This document shows, in pieces, positions 6,418 through 13,331 of a stretch of 46,004 nucleotides of DNA. The first letter of the stretch is position 1, and each line of letters begins with the position of its first letter. A program made the position numbers and the translations under genes. Source of the stretch: a virus; IMG/VR virus record IMGVR_UViG_3300015261_000005, positions 1 through 46,004 of that record; one strand, written 5' to 3'. The notes below the pieces were generated by a model. The model was not told where the DNA came from. It saw only the letters and a list, made by a program, of their open reading frames with translations, and ran no database searches.

Positions 6418-8154
6418 TCAGGCCGCCTTCTTCAGATCGTTGACGGCGCCCTGGATGACGGCATAGAGCCCGCGGTAGATAGCCAACAGGTCGTTCTCGG
6501 CGTAGAGCTTGGCGCCGCGTTCGGTGCTGGCTGGCTTGAAGCCGATCGACTCCAGGCCGTCGGCCGTGATTGACAGCGGGGCGATGCGGGCGTTGATGTC
6601 GCCGAGCTTGACCATGCGGGTGGATGTGGCCGGCGCCGTATCGAAGGGAAGTGGCGATTCCATGGCCCGAAGATCGGATTCGATGGAACGGACGGGGGTG
6701 GGGGCAGGCGTCGGTGCCAGAGCGGGAACAGGTGCAGCAGCCACTACAGGCTCCGGCTCGACCGCAGCCAGGCGCTTAGCCTCAGCATCGACGGCCTCCC
6801 GCTCGAGCTTCTCGCGCTCCTGCTGGCGGATGCGATCGCGCTCGGCTTCGAGCTTCGCCTCTTCGGCCTTCTTGTGCGCGTCGATACGGGACGTCACGGC
6901 CAGCCTGAAGTCTTCAAAGGGCTTGGCGACCAGCTGCTGCATGTCGGCCAAGAGGGCGCGGTATTCCGAAGCGTTCTCGGCGACCCATGCCAGCTTCGCG
7001 CGGATGTCCTTTGCCTGTCGGTCCACCACGATCTTCCCGTTGGCGAGCGCGGTGGCGATCTTGTCGTCGATGCTGGTGAGCGTTTTCAGGCCTTTGATGG
7101 CGCCGGCGAAGTCGGGCGTCACGACGTCCAGGCGAAGGCCTTCGAGGTCGCGCTGAGCCTCGAACAGGTGGTCGGCGAAGGCCGTCCGGGCAGCGGTCAG
7201 CCTTTCCTCGCGGCGGCTGGCCTTCTCCCGCTCAAGCAGCTTTTCGGCCATGAGGCGGTTGTCACGTACCAGCTTGGTGAGCATGTCCTTCTGGCGCTTC
7301 GCCTGGTCGACGCTCTCGATCTGCGCGAGCATCATCGCCTCGGCAGCATTGAGTGTGTCCTCGGCCTTCTTCATAGCCTTGATTTGCTGGTCGAGGTCGA
7401 CGAAGTCCTGATCGGTCTGCGGCTCGCGGATCAGCTTGTTGTCGAGGAAGTCGCGCAGGGCGGTTTCGAACGCGGCGAAGTTCTGGCGGACGGAGATCTG
7501 GCCGAGCACTGTTACAGCTACGGCAGGCAGGGCTTGGACAGGCTCGGCGACGATGTCCGGCTTCTGCTCCGGCAACGTGTAGTCGACGAGGTCGCGATCG
7601 AACTGGGCCCAGCCGTCTACGAGGCGCTCGAACCAGGTTGCGTCAGGCCATACCTCGGTCGAGACGAAGTTCTCCGGGGTGCCGTCGGAGACCGTGAAGA
7701 TCACGCGATCCGCGCCGGTGATCATCATGATCTGCTGGCACTGCGGCATGTGCGAATCGGGAACGTTGCCGGCGGCGACCATCGCGGCAAGTTCCTCGTT
7801 CCACTGCTTGTGCTCGAAGGCGGTGTCGAAGGCCATCGTCAGGCCGTCGCACGATGCCGACAGGTGGCCGCCGACGTCTTCATTGGAGCAGGTGACGGGG
7901 TAGAGGTCGTCCTCAATGAGCTGCTCAACGAGCGGGCGCGCCATCGCTTCGACATGGTGTCCGTAGTCGAGGATGTTCTCCTGCACCCAGTCGCTGAACT
8001 CCTTCGGGTTGCCGGTGTGCTTGACGCGAAGCAGCTCGGAACGCGTAGTTACCTTCGACAGGCCAAGCATGGCCGCGGCCTCGCTGGCGCCGTGGCGTGT
8101 CAGGCGGAATGCGGCCCACTCGTCGCTGCCCTGGACAAGGTTATGGATCTTCAT
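6418..8154 (-). CDS. YqaJ-type phage exonuclease with long C-terminal extension
   Basis: A 578-residue protein. Residues 1-210 match the lambda-exonuclease/YqaJ fold: GSDEWAAFRLTRHGASEAAAMLG near the N-terminus, GHHVEAMARP (about 65-75), SCDGLTMAFDTAFEHK with the catalytic Asp and Glu-x-Lys (about 103-118), and a Gln-rich helix. This family degrades one strand of duplex ends to feed homologous recombination. The remaining 360 residues are unusual: coiled coils, a Pro/Ala linker (about 465-490) and a helical C-terminus. That part resembles DUF1351-like phage proteins and may join the nuclease to a partner. The start shares one base with the stop of the probable annealing gene. Confidence 0.85.
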   Translation of the reverse strand: MKIHNLVQGSDEWAAFRLTRHGASEAAAMLGLSKVTTRSELLRVKHTGNPKEFSDWVQENILDYGHHVEAMARPLVEQLIEDDLYPVTCSNEDVGGHLSASCDGLTMAFDTAFEHKQWNEELAAMVAAGNVPDSHMPQCQQIMMITGADRVIFTVSDGTPENFVSTEVWPDATWFERLVDGWAQFDRDLVDYTLPEQKPDIVAEPVQALPAVAVTVLGQISVRQNFAAFETALRDFLDNKLIREPQTDQDFVDLDQQIKAMKKAEDTLNAAEAMMLAQIESVDQAKRQKDMLTKLVRDNRLMAEKLLEREKASRREERLTAARTAFADHLFEAQRDLEGLRLDVVTPDFAGAIKGLKTLTSIDDKIATALANGKIVVDRQAKDIRAKLAWVAENASEYRALLADMQQLVAKPFEDFRLAVTSRIDAHKKAEEAKLEAERDRIRQQEREKLEREAVDAEAKRLAAVEPEPVVAAAPVPALAPTPAPTPVRSIESDLRAMESPLPFDTAPATSTRMVKLGDINARIAPLSITADGLESIGFKPASTERGAKLYAENDLLAIYRGLYAVIQGAVNDLKKAA

Positions 8155-9224
8155 TAGTTGGCACCTCCGTCAGTCGCCCACGAGGCGATTTCGAGCTTCT
8201 GCTCGTTCGTGAGCAGGTCCTTGGTCTGGATCATTGCGATGAGATCGTTGACGGCCTTGGCACCGCCCTCGATTGCCATGCGCCATCCGGCCTTCTTCTT
8301 CTCGAACGTCTCATCGCTGCACGTCGGCAGCTCCGTGCGTGCGGTGGCGGGGGTGTGGGCGCCGGACTTTCCGGACTGCTCGGCCTTGTTCTCCATGACG
8401 CTCTTCCACGAGGACTCGCCGTCACGGATGGCGCCGTAGATGCCGCGGAGGTCCACGAGTTCGTTCGGCGAGCAGGTGTCGAGGGCATGGCCGAGGTAGT
8501 CGGCTAGATCGGACGCCTTGACGCCGATCTCGGCAAAGGCGTCTGCGATCTTCTTGCGCTCGGCACCGGGATCGCGCGCGGCCTCGTCCAGGCGAATCGA
8601 CTTGATGATGGCCTCGGCCTCATCCTGAAGGTCGCCGGGGATGATGCGCAGGCCGAGGGTGCGGATGGCCTTGGAGACCTGCGCCGCGCGCTTGTTGAGG
8701 ATGTCGTCCTCGGTCCCCGGCACCGTGTAGACGTTCTTGTTGTAGCTGTTCTTACGGACGCTGATGTAGGTCCCGTCTTCGCTCGGCCTCGACCGCTCGA
8801 CCGTCTTTGTGACGCGAACGTCGAGCGGGTATGTGACGTTCGATTCGAGGTCCGTTACGGAGACACGGTGCACTTCCTTCGTGTCGTCCTCGAAGATCAT
8901 GCTGGTCTCGACGAGCACGTTGGTCATGCAGCGGATGGCGACTTCAACGAAGCGGATGCCCAGGCCTTCGACACCGTTCCCGATAGGCTTGCGGTAGTAG
9001 GCCGACTTGTTGTGGGCGAAGCTGGGGCGGCGACACTCCTTGAGCAGGTCCTGACGCACCTGGTCCCACTGACGCGGCTTGCGCATCGCCATGACGTAGC
9101 GCGCTTCGACCATCGCCTTTGCCTGGGCGGCAACCGCCGACGATGCCGTTTCCTGCACGGCGAGGGTGGAGCTGGTGCCGCCAAAGTCTTCGCGGACGGC
9201 CACGGCATTATCGGGACGGGACAT
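8154..9224 (-). CDS. Probable recombination partner of YqaJ (candidate annealing protein)
   Basis: A 356-residue soluble protein that I recognise as a conserved companion of YqaJ exonucleases in proteobacterial phages, usually labelled hypothetical. The conserved core runs from about residue 45 (RPRQWDQVRQ-type helix) through YYRKPIGNGVEGLGIRFVE to EDDILNKRAAQVSKAIRTLGLR. The position mirrors lambda bet-exo, and the one-base TAATG overlap implies coupled, roughly equal synthesis. I infer a single-strand annealing role. No RecT, Erf or Sak signature is obvious. The ribosome site AGAGGAT precedes the start. Confidence 0.7.
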   Translation of the reverse strand: MSRPDNAVAVREDFGGTSSTLAVQETASSAVAAQAKAMVEARYVMAMRKPRQWDQVRQDLLKECRRPSFAHNKSAYYRKPIGNGVEGLGIRFVEVAIRCMTNVLVETSMIFEDDTKEVHRVSVTDLESNVTYPLDVRVTKTVERSRPSEDGTYISVRKNSYNKNVYTVPGTEDDILNKRAAQVSKAIRTLGLRIIPGDLQDEAEAIIKSIRLDEAARDPGAERKKIADAFAEIGVKASDLADYLGHALDTCSPNELVDLRGIYGAIRDGESSWKSVMENKAEQSGKSGAHTPATARTELPTCSDETFEKKKAGWRMAIEGGAKAVNDLIAMIQTKDLLTNEQKLEIASWATDGGAN

Positions 9225-9289
9225 ATCAATCCTCTGCCGGATCCGCCGGCTCGGTCTTAGGAAGGGGTAGTGCTAGGCGTGATTTGCAA

Positions 9290-9550
9290 TCAGCCTTCGA
9301 AGTTGACCCGGCGATACGGGTGCTTATCGGTCGCGGACTTGATGTGCTTGCCGAAGTGCGAACCGATGGACTCCGCGCCCTGGAATGCGGCGAAGTCGTC
9401 AGCGGTGAAGTTGTCGTAGTGGTAGAGGCTGCCGGGCTCGCCCTTGCTGTTCTTGAAGCGGATGGCGAGGGTGTTGCTTGCAGCGTCGTGGCCGATGCTG
9501 TGGATCTGCGAGGATTCCACGGGCACGAGCGCGATCTGGTGGGTCGTCAT
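9290..9550 (-). CDS. KTSC-domain protein
   Basis: An 86-residue protein whose core (IHSIGHDAASNTLAIRFKN, then GSLYHYDNF and AAFQGAESIGSHFGKHIK) matches the small KTSC domain family, of unknown function. The ATG at 9550 is chosen for its AAAGGAA ribosome site. Just upstream, a hairpin of GCCGGC arms (9564-9578) could hide that site. The frame stays open much farther upstream, but that part overlaps the structured RNA described separately. Gene and RNA leader probably form a unit. Confidence 0.85.
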   Translation of the reverse strand: MTTHQIALVPVESSQIHSIGHDAASNTLAIRFKNSKGEPGSLYHYDNFTADDFAAFQGAESIGSHFGKHIKSATDKHPYRRVNFEG

Positions 9551-9695
9551 TGCGAATTCCTTTGCCGGCGCTGCCGGCGTGTGGTTAGAGGTGGCAGAGA
9601 CCGGGCTCGACACCGGCTTAGTGGCCCCGCATCCGCGGTACTCGTGTTCGGCTGCTATTTCTTGGGTTGCGTGTCCGTCCACGCCGCTCTGCCGT

Positions 9696-9804
9696 ACAAA
9701 GAAACCCACTGACCTGCCTATCAGGCTTGCCCATCGACTCGGCGTGTAGCCCGCGTTATGCGGTTTCGATGGATCTGTGGTGCACCACCAGTGGGCTTCT
9801 TTGT
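9696..9804 (-). ncRNA. Candidate structured RNA, four-way junction, upstream of KTSC gene
   Basis: A closing stem of 16 pairs joins 9789-9804 and 9696-9711, with one U-G pair on the minus strand that would be an A-C mismatch on the plus strand. Inside it are three hairpins: the palindrome 9777-9788, a 7-bp stem (9766-9772 with 9731-9737) enclosing a CCGC/GCGG hairpin (9751-9763), and a CCTG/CAGG hairpin (9713-9725). Together they form a four-way junction. It lies in the roughly 280 bases between a small basic gene and the KTSC gene. I do not recognise a known RNA class. It could be a leader element, a small RNA or a processing signal. Confidence 0.6.
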
Positions 9805-9833
9805 GCCCCGTGCTACTCCACGGGGCGGGGAAC

Positions 9834-9974
9834 TCACCTTGCGCGGCGCTTTGCCTTGCGCTTCGCGATCCTTGCTGCGGCACGCAGAGAGCGAGCCGTG
9901 TTGTGCTTGCTGATGCGTCGGGTAGGCATCCAGAGCGGCTGGGCTGCGTTCTCGGTGGAAGGGTTCTGCAACAT
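9834..9974 (-). CDS. Small highly basic protein, 46 aa
   Basis: The ATG at 9974 has a GAAGGA ribosome site about eight bases upstream. An internal Met (9929) lacks one. The C-terminal 30 residues are packed with Arg, Lys and Ala and should form a basic helix, so nucleic acid binding is likely. It lies directly upstream of the structured RNA. Antitermination proteins of the N type are small Arg-rich peptides, but there is no specific evidence for that here. Confidence 0.5.
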   Translation of the reverse strand: MLQNPSTENAAQPLWMPTRRISKHNTARSLRAAARIAKRKAKRRAR

Positions 9975-10016
9975 GGGTAATCCTTCGGTTGGGCCGCTCT
10001 GTGCGGCGTGTTGTGA

Positions 10017-10154
10017 CTAGTGGCCGGTAGCGAGCGCAATGAGCGTCGTGATCGCCACTAGGCCGAGGTAGACGCCGATGAACTGCCACTCGGCGCGGGT
10101 GATCGGCCTGCGCGCGTGGGCGGTAGCGCGGATGTGGGCGAGGTAGTCGTTCAT
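10017..10154 (-). CDS. Small single-pass membrane protein, 45 aa
   Basis: The frame starting at 10154 overlaps the upstream stop as ATGA. A basic N-terminal part (His, Arg) precedes a hydrophobic segment at about residues 24-43, predicting one membrane helix with the N-terminus in the cytoplasm. Early-operon membrane peptides in phages are often host-interacting. No specific role can be read from the sequence. Confidence 0.6.
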   Translation of the reverse strand: MNDYLAHIRATAHARRPITRAEWQFIGVYLGLVAITTLIALATGH

Positions 10155-10357
10155 GCCGCGGTCGTTCCGGTCGGCATGACGTTGCGGAAGCGGCGGCCGT
10201 GCTCGTACGAAACCGACTTGGGCGTGCGCTCTTCGAGCAGCGGCAGTCCGGCGCGGATTGCTGCGCGCATCTCGGCCTCGGTCACGCCGTTCTGGCGGCC
10301 GTAGCGGCGAATGCGGCGGGCGTACTGCATGTGGGTAGTTGGGACAACGGTGCTCAC
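10151..10357 (-). CDS. Small basic hypothetical protein, 68 aa
   Basis: A basic, helical protein (RRIRRYGRQNGVTEAEMRAAIRAG-like core) with an HTH-like spacing but no clear family. It overlaps its neighbours on both sides by four bases (ATGA), which supports translation. Confidence 0.6.
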   Translation of the reverse strand: MSTVVPTTHMQYARRIRRYGRQNGVTEAEMRAAIRAGLPLLEERTPKSVSYEHGRRFRNVMPTGTTAA

Positions 10358-10668
10358 GCGGCATCCTCCAGGCGAATGGTTTCGAGGTAATCGAGATAGG
10401 CGTCAACGCGGGACCTAACGCGCCCGGGCTGCATGGACTCGGCAAAGCGGGTGAACTGCGCTTTCAGAAGACGCTCTTCGTCGTCGTAGACGTCGATAAG
10501 GTCGTCATCGCGCTGGCTGCGGTCCCGGAAGGGCAGGCCACGGCTCAGGAATAGGCACACGAGGACCTGAAGCTCCGCGCCGTCTTCGATGAATTCGAGG
10601 ATGTAGCGGCGCTTCGACATCATTTCTTCGATCGCGTCCGCGCGCTGCGTGTCCGTGTAGGCTCTCAT
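10354..10668 (-). CDS. Hypothetical acidic helical protein, 104 aa
   Basis: The start at 10668 overlaps the upstream stop as ATGA. A much longer open frame continues upstream but would cover another gene. Residues 20-60 are helical and hydrophobic in part (YILEFIEDGAELQVLVCLF), followed by an acidic stretch. No known motif is seen. Confidence 0.6.
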   Translation of the reverse strand: MRAYTDTQRADAIEEMMSKRRYILEFIEDGAELQVLVCLFLSRGLPFRDRSQRDDDLIDVYDDEERLLKAQFTRFAESMQPGRVRSRVDAYLDYLETIRLEDAA

Positions 10669-10988
10669 GCGGCTTCGTCCCGGGCGGCACGCATGGATGC
10701 CTGCACGGCCATGACGATCTTCCCGAGGTATGCCTCGTCGCGCTTCGTAGCGCGGACTCCACCGATCAATTTCCCGACCAAGTAGTCGACATCGCACGAG
10801 AGGAAGAACACCTCGACGCGATGCGCACCAGTCGCGCCCCACGTGGCAGTCCATGCCTTGTCGTAGCACTGCAGGATCACGGTGCCGCCGTTTGGTCGAT
10901 CGTTTACCCAGATGGCCACAATGGGATCGAGACCCGGCGTCCGGATACGGTCGACGACGGCAGGCAGGCTTTCCAGCTTCGCGCTCAT
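10665..10988 (-). CDS. Hypothetical early phage protein, 107 aa
   Basis: A compact alpha/beta protein with the segment GGTVILQCYDKAWTATWG and a following CDVDYLVGKL. This pattern recurs in small early proteins of lambdoid and related phages, without known function. It is coupled by ATGA overlaps at both ends. Confidence 0.65.
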   Translation of the reverse strand: MSAKLESLPAVVDRIRTPGLDPIVAIWVNDRPNGGTVILQCYDKAWTATWGATGAHRVEVFFLSCDVDYLVGKLIGGVRATKRDEAYLGKIVMAVQASMRAARDEAA

Positions 10989-11251
10989 GCCGCACCTTCC
11001 ATCGCCTGGGCGGCGAGGTCGGTGTAGTGGCCCTTGGCCTTGGCGATACCGATGGCGCGGTCAAACAGGAAGAGGGAGGCGCGATTGAGGGCCTCGTACG
11101 CCGACAGAACCTCGGCGATCACCGCAGCAGGGGTCGCGGTGTCGGCTTCCAACTCGGCGACCAGGTCGTTGACCTGAAGAGCCTGGCCGCCGACGCGCAC
11201 GCCAGCGGCGAAGGCGGGGCTGTCTGCGCTGACGAAGGTAAGAGCGCGCAT
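10985..11251 (-). CDS. Hypothetical protein, 88 aa
   Basis: A mostly helical, Ala-rich soluble protein. It begins three bases after the stop of the first gene of the leftward operon and overlaps the next gene by four bases. No motif is recognised. Confidence 0.6.
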   Translation of the reverse strand: MRALTFVSADSPAFAAGVRVGGQALQVNDLVAELEADTATPAAVIAEVLSAYEALNRASLFLFDRAIGIAKAKGHYTDLAAQAMEGAA

Positions 11252-11254
11252 GGC

Positions 11255-11431
11255 TTAGCCCTCGATCCCGAAGCGGACCGTGACGACACGAGCGCGGTCC
11301 CGGTTCGTCATGCGCTGGCCGTAGTAAGACGATTCGCGGACGGCAATCTGCGCAGCCTTGGCGAGTTCGGCGCTGATGCGGCCGGCGGCGAGGGCGTTGG
11401 TGATGAGTTCCGAGGCGGTCGTGATGCTCAT
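11255..11431 (-). CDS. First gene of the leftward operon, 58 aa, hypothetical
   Basis: The ATG at 11431 has a TTGGAG ribosome site. An upstream in-frame Met lies close to the predicted transcription start and is less likely. The protein is small and helical with a basic C-terminal half. The position, about 33 bases after the predicted start of transcription of the leftward promoter, is where lambdoid phages keep an antiterminator, but no Arg-rich motif is present. Confidence 0.6.
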   Translation of the reverse strand: MSITTASELITNALAAGRISAELAKAAQIAVRESSYYGQRMTNRDRARVVTVRFGIEG

Positions 11432-11470
11432 GGCTATCTCCAAGCCGGTTCTGGTCCGGCCTTGGAAAGA

Positions 11471-11499
11471 ACGATATGTCATCAACGCATATGCGTCAA
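11471..11499 (-). promoter_or_regulatory. Leftward early promoter (PL-like) with CI operator
   Basis: On the minus strand, TTGACG (11494-11499) and TATCGT (11471-11476) are separated by exactly 17 bases. The operator core 11485-11496 (ACGCATATGCGT) overlaps the -35 box, so repressor binding would block RNA polymerase. The whole minus-strand series down to int could be read from here. Confidence 0.7.
11485..11496. promoter_or_regulatory. Operator, left copy (CI/Cro site)
   Basis: A perfect 12-bp palindrome ACGCATATGCGT. A near copy at 13002-13013 differs at one base. The two sites lie over the two early promoters flanking the repressor region, as expected for shared repressor operators. Confidence 0.7.
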
Positions 11500-11593
11500 C
11501 CCCATAATCGAGAATGCGTGAAATATATTTTTGGTGTCACAAGCTATGAGACTGGCGCGGGCCAGCATGCGCGCTCCCAACAAGGAGGACCGC

Positions 11594-11824
11594 ATGGAAA
11601 CGAACTACGTAGTACAGGGCTTTGAGGCTGGCAAGAGGGGCGCACTGGTTGCGCTTCCAGCCGTGGCGTTCAAGAGCGAGGACCAGGCACGAGGGCGAGC
11701 CGAGCGCATGCGCCATCGTTGCGCTGGGGTCGTGGCGTTCGCCCAGTCTGCGGACATCGAGATCGGCGAGTATGCCGACCCCATCGTGTTAGTCACGTAT
11801 GGCGACGTGCCAGAGATGGTTTAG
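11594..11824 (+). CDS. Conserved small phage protein, 76 aa
   Basis: The ATG at 11594 follows a strong AAGGAGG site, so the longer upstream frame is rejected. The protein is soluble, with a mixed beta/alpha start (NYVVQGFEAGKRGALVALPAV) and an acidic end. It is transcribed away from the leftward promoter and toward the cI operon. I recall similar small proteins in phages of xanthomonads, without known role. Its expression in the lysogen is possible. Confidence 0.65.
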   Translation: METNYVVQGFEAGKRGALVALPAVAFKSEDQARGRAERMRHRCAGVVAFAQSADIEIGEYADPIVLVTYGDVPEMV

Positions 11825-11832
11825 CGAGGCGA

Positions 11833-12234
11833 TTAGCGGCTTATTCCTGCAACCTTACAATCGTCCGTCTCCGTCGCCTTCCACTTTGCGTAGTTCGCTT
11901 CGTCCTTCGCCTGGAGGAAAGCGGCGGAAACCATCCCAGCCTGTACGCAAACATCCATGGCGTTGCCATTCCGCTTGGCTATGCCGTACTGGGTCACCGC
12001 GTCCGAGCTCACCTTCCCGTAGATGTTGTCCATCGCATTCGTCGTAATAGGGTCTTTTGCACTGCCAGCTACGGCGAACCACCAGTAAAGGACCATCGCC
12101 GCAACGAGGACGCCGACTACCTGGCCAGCGTTGACTGACCGACGCCTCTTTTCAGGCACCCGCCCACAATGAGGGCACGACGGAGCCGACTCGCTGACGT
12201 CCTTTCCGCAATCCTTGCACTTCAAAATAGCCAT
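11833..12234 (-). CDS. Zinc-ribbon membrane protein in the repressor operon
   Basis: A 133-residue protein. An N-terminal zinc ribbon has C6, C9, C20 and C23 (KCKDCG and CPHCG), followed by a basic linker, one membrane helix (about 36-57) and a roughly 75-residue domain probably outside the cytoplasm with two more Cys. The start at 12234 has an AGGA site right behind the cI stop, so it should be made from the cI transcript in the lysogen. Such placement is typical of superinfection exclusion or host-modifying genes. The actual role is inferred, not shown. Confidence 0.7.
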   Translation of the reverse strand: MAILKCKDCGKDVSESAPSCPHCGRVPEKRRRSVNAGQVVGVLVAAMVLYWWFAVAGSAKDPITTNAMDNIYGKVSSDAVTQYGIAKRNGNAMDVCVQAGMVSAAFLQAKDEANYAKWKATETDDCKVAGISR

Positions 12235-12250
12235 TTTGCGTCCTAATCCT

Positions 12251-12955
12251 CTAATTTTGGTCGTCGAAGCTTTCTTCGGCACGGCCCACGACGGTGCCGC
12301 AGTAGGTCATCGGCTCGTCGACGGGGATCACGGGGAACTGAGGATTGAGGGGCACGAGCATGCGGCGGCCCGCGTCCTCTATGTACTGCTTGAAGGTGGT
12401 CTCGGCTTCGTCCGACAGTCGCGCCACGACCATGGCGCCGCTTCGCAGCTCTCGGGCAGGATCCACGATGATGATCGTGCCATCGGGGAACGATCGACGG
12501 TCATCCCTAGGGTTGTTCATCGAGTTGCCATGCACCTCTAGGGCATAAGCCAGGCGGCCAACCTTCAGCGACGTCTGGATCATCCGCTTGCCGGTGCCGC
12601 GGGCATAGGAATCGACAGCTTCCGCAAAAGATCCTGCCTCAACCCAGCTGATCAGGGGTACATGCCGGACCCCGAGTGCTTGCGTGAGCTGGAACGCGGT
12701 AGCTGCTTCGTCGACCTCGGCGCCAGCGGCTTCGGCATCCAGATAGATGCGACCGGCGGTCGTTTGGAGCGCCTTGGCCAGGGCAACCAGCTTGCTATGA
12801 GGAATGTCCTGCATCCCCCGTTCCATTCGCGAGATGTTTCCCTGCTCCAGGCCCGACGATTCCGCCAGCTGAGCCTGGTTGAGGTTGAGATGCGTGCGGC
12901 GGCGCCGAATGGCGTCCCCCAAGGCTTTGAGGTCTGTCATATGCATAGTCTGCAT
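12251..12955 (-). CDS. cI: CI-type repressor, LexA-like self-cleaving
   Basis: A 234-residue lysogeny repressor. An N-terminal XRE helix-turn-helix (about 9-66, with LNLNQAQLAESSGLEQGNIS) binds the operators. The C-terminal S24 peptidase domain has the cleavage site A107-G108 (in SWVEAGSF), nucleophile S145 (HGNSM) and general base K189 (TTFKQY). RecA-stimulated self-cleavage should cause induction after DNA damage. The start could be any of three nearby Met codons and none has a strong ribosome site. It is read from a promoter overlapping the cro promoter. Confidence 0.92.
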   Translation of the reverse strand: MQTMHMTDLKALGDAIRRRRTHLNLNQAQLAESSGLEQGNISRMERGMQDIPHSKLVALAKALQTTAGRIYLDAEAAGAEVDEAATAFQLTQALGVRHVPLISWVEAGSFAEAVDSYARGTGKRMIQTSLKVGRLAYALEVHGNSMNNPRDDRRSFPDGTIIIVDPARELRSGAMVVARLSDEAETTFKQYIEDAGRRMLVPLNPQFPVIPVDEPMTYCGTVVGRAEESFDDQN

Positions 12956-12987
12956 TAACTGTACCGCTCGTCGAAGGCAGGTACGCG

Positions 12988-13025
12988 CATAAATGTTGAC
13001 AGCGCATATGCGTCAGTGGCATTTT
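12988..13025. promoter_or_regulatory. Overlapping divergent cI and cro promoters with CI operator
   Basis: Plus strand: consensus -35 TTGACA (12996-13001) and a CATTTT -10 (13020-13025) serve cro. Minus strand: CTGACG (13011-13016) and TTTATG (12988-12993), 17 bases apart, serve cI. The operator core 13002-13013 (GCGCATATGCGT) lies in both. The predicted cro transcript would begin at about 13032, one base before the cro ATG, so it would be leaderless. The cI leader would be about 26 bases. Confidence 0.6.
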
Positions 13026-13032
13026 GTGCTCC

Positions 13033-13260
13033 ATGCGAAACGACATCCGCGAAGCACGAAAGATGAAGGGCCTGACCCAGCAGCAGATGGCGGAAGCCAT
13101 CGGCCGCGACCAGGCGACCGTAGCCCGCTACGAGGCGGGCATCACCGAGATCGGGAAGGACGTCGCGATGCCCATCGCGACACTCCTCGGTCTGAGCGTG
13201 CTCGATGTCCTGTATCCCGCACCGTCCAAGGCTTCGAAGCCCAAACGCAAAGCCGCCTGA
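13033..13260 (+). CDS. cro: Cro-like repressor
   Basis: A 75-residue XRE-type DNA-binding protein with a helix-turn-helix at about 13-40 (LTQQQMAEAIGRDQATVARYE) and a basic C-terminus. It lies opposite cI and should compete for the same operators. ATG 13033 is preferred to an upstream TTG at 13024 because the predicted promoter -10 box overlaps that TTG. No ribosome site is visible, in line with a leaderless message. Confidence 0.8.
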   Translation: MRNDIREARKMKGLTQQQMAEAIGRDQATVARYEAGITEIGKDVAMPIATLLGLSVLDVLYPAPSKASKPKRKAA

Positions 13261-13267
13261 TTCCCCT

Positions 13268-13286
13268 ACGCGGCGTGTCGCCGCGT
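13268..13286 (+). terminator. Strong hairpin after cro (tR1-like candidate)
   Basis: A perfect 8-bp G/C-rich stem (13268-13275 with 13279-13286) has a three-base loop, just after the cro stop. There is no T-run, so it is not a standard intrinsic terminator. It may pause polymerase, protect the cro mRNA end, or act with an antitermination system. Confidence 0.45.
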
Positions 13287-13331
13287 GATCAATTTCCTCA
13301 ACCACACGAGCACCTCTCAAAGGATTCGCCG

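Noticed and set aside
6874-8157. A 427-codon plus-strand frame opposite the YqaJ gene
   Set aside because: The opposite strand has clear nuclease motifs and operon coupling; this frame has neither.
9551-10039. N-terminal extension of the KTSC gene and a second long minus-strand frame (9721-10089) through the same DNA
   Set aside because: Low-complexity Ser/Arg/Pro translation, no ribosome site, and the DNA folds into a structured RNA. The KTSC ATG has its own ribosome site.
13024-13032. TTG start for cro nine bases upstream
   Set aside because: It lies in the predicted -10 box, so it would not be on the transcript; the ATG gives a standard Cro N-terminus.
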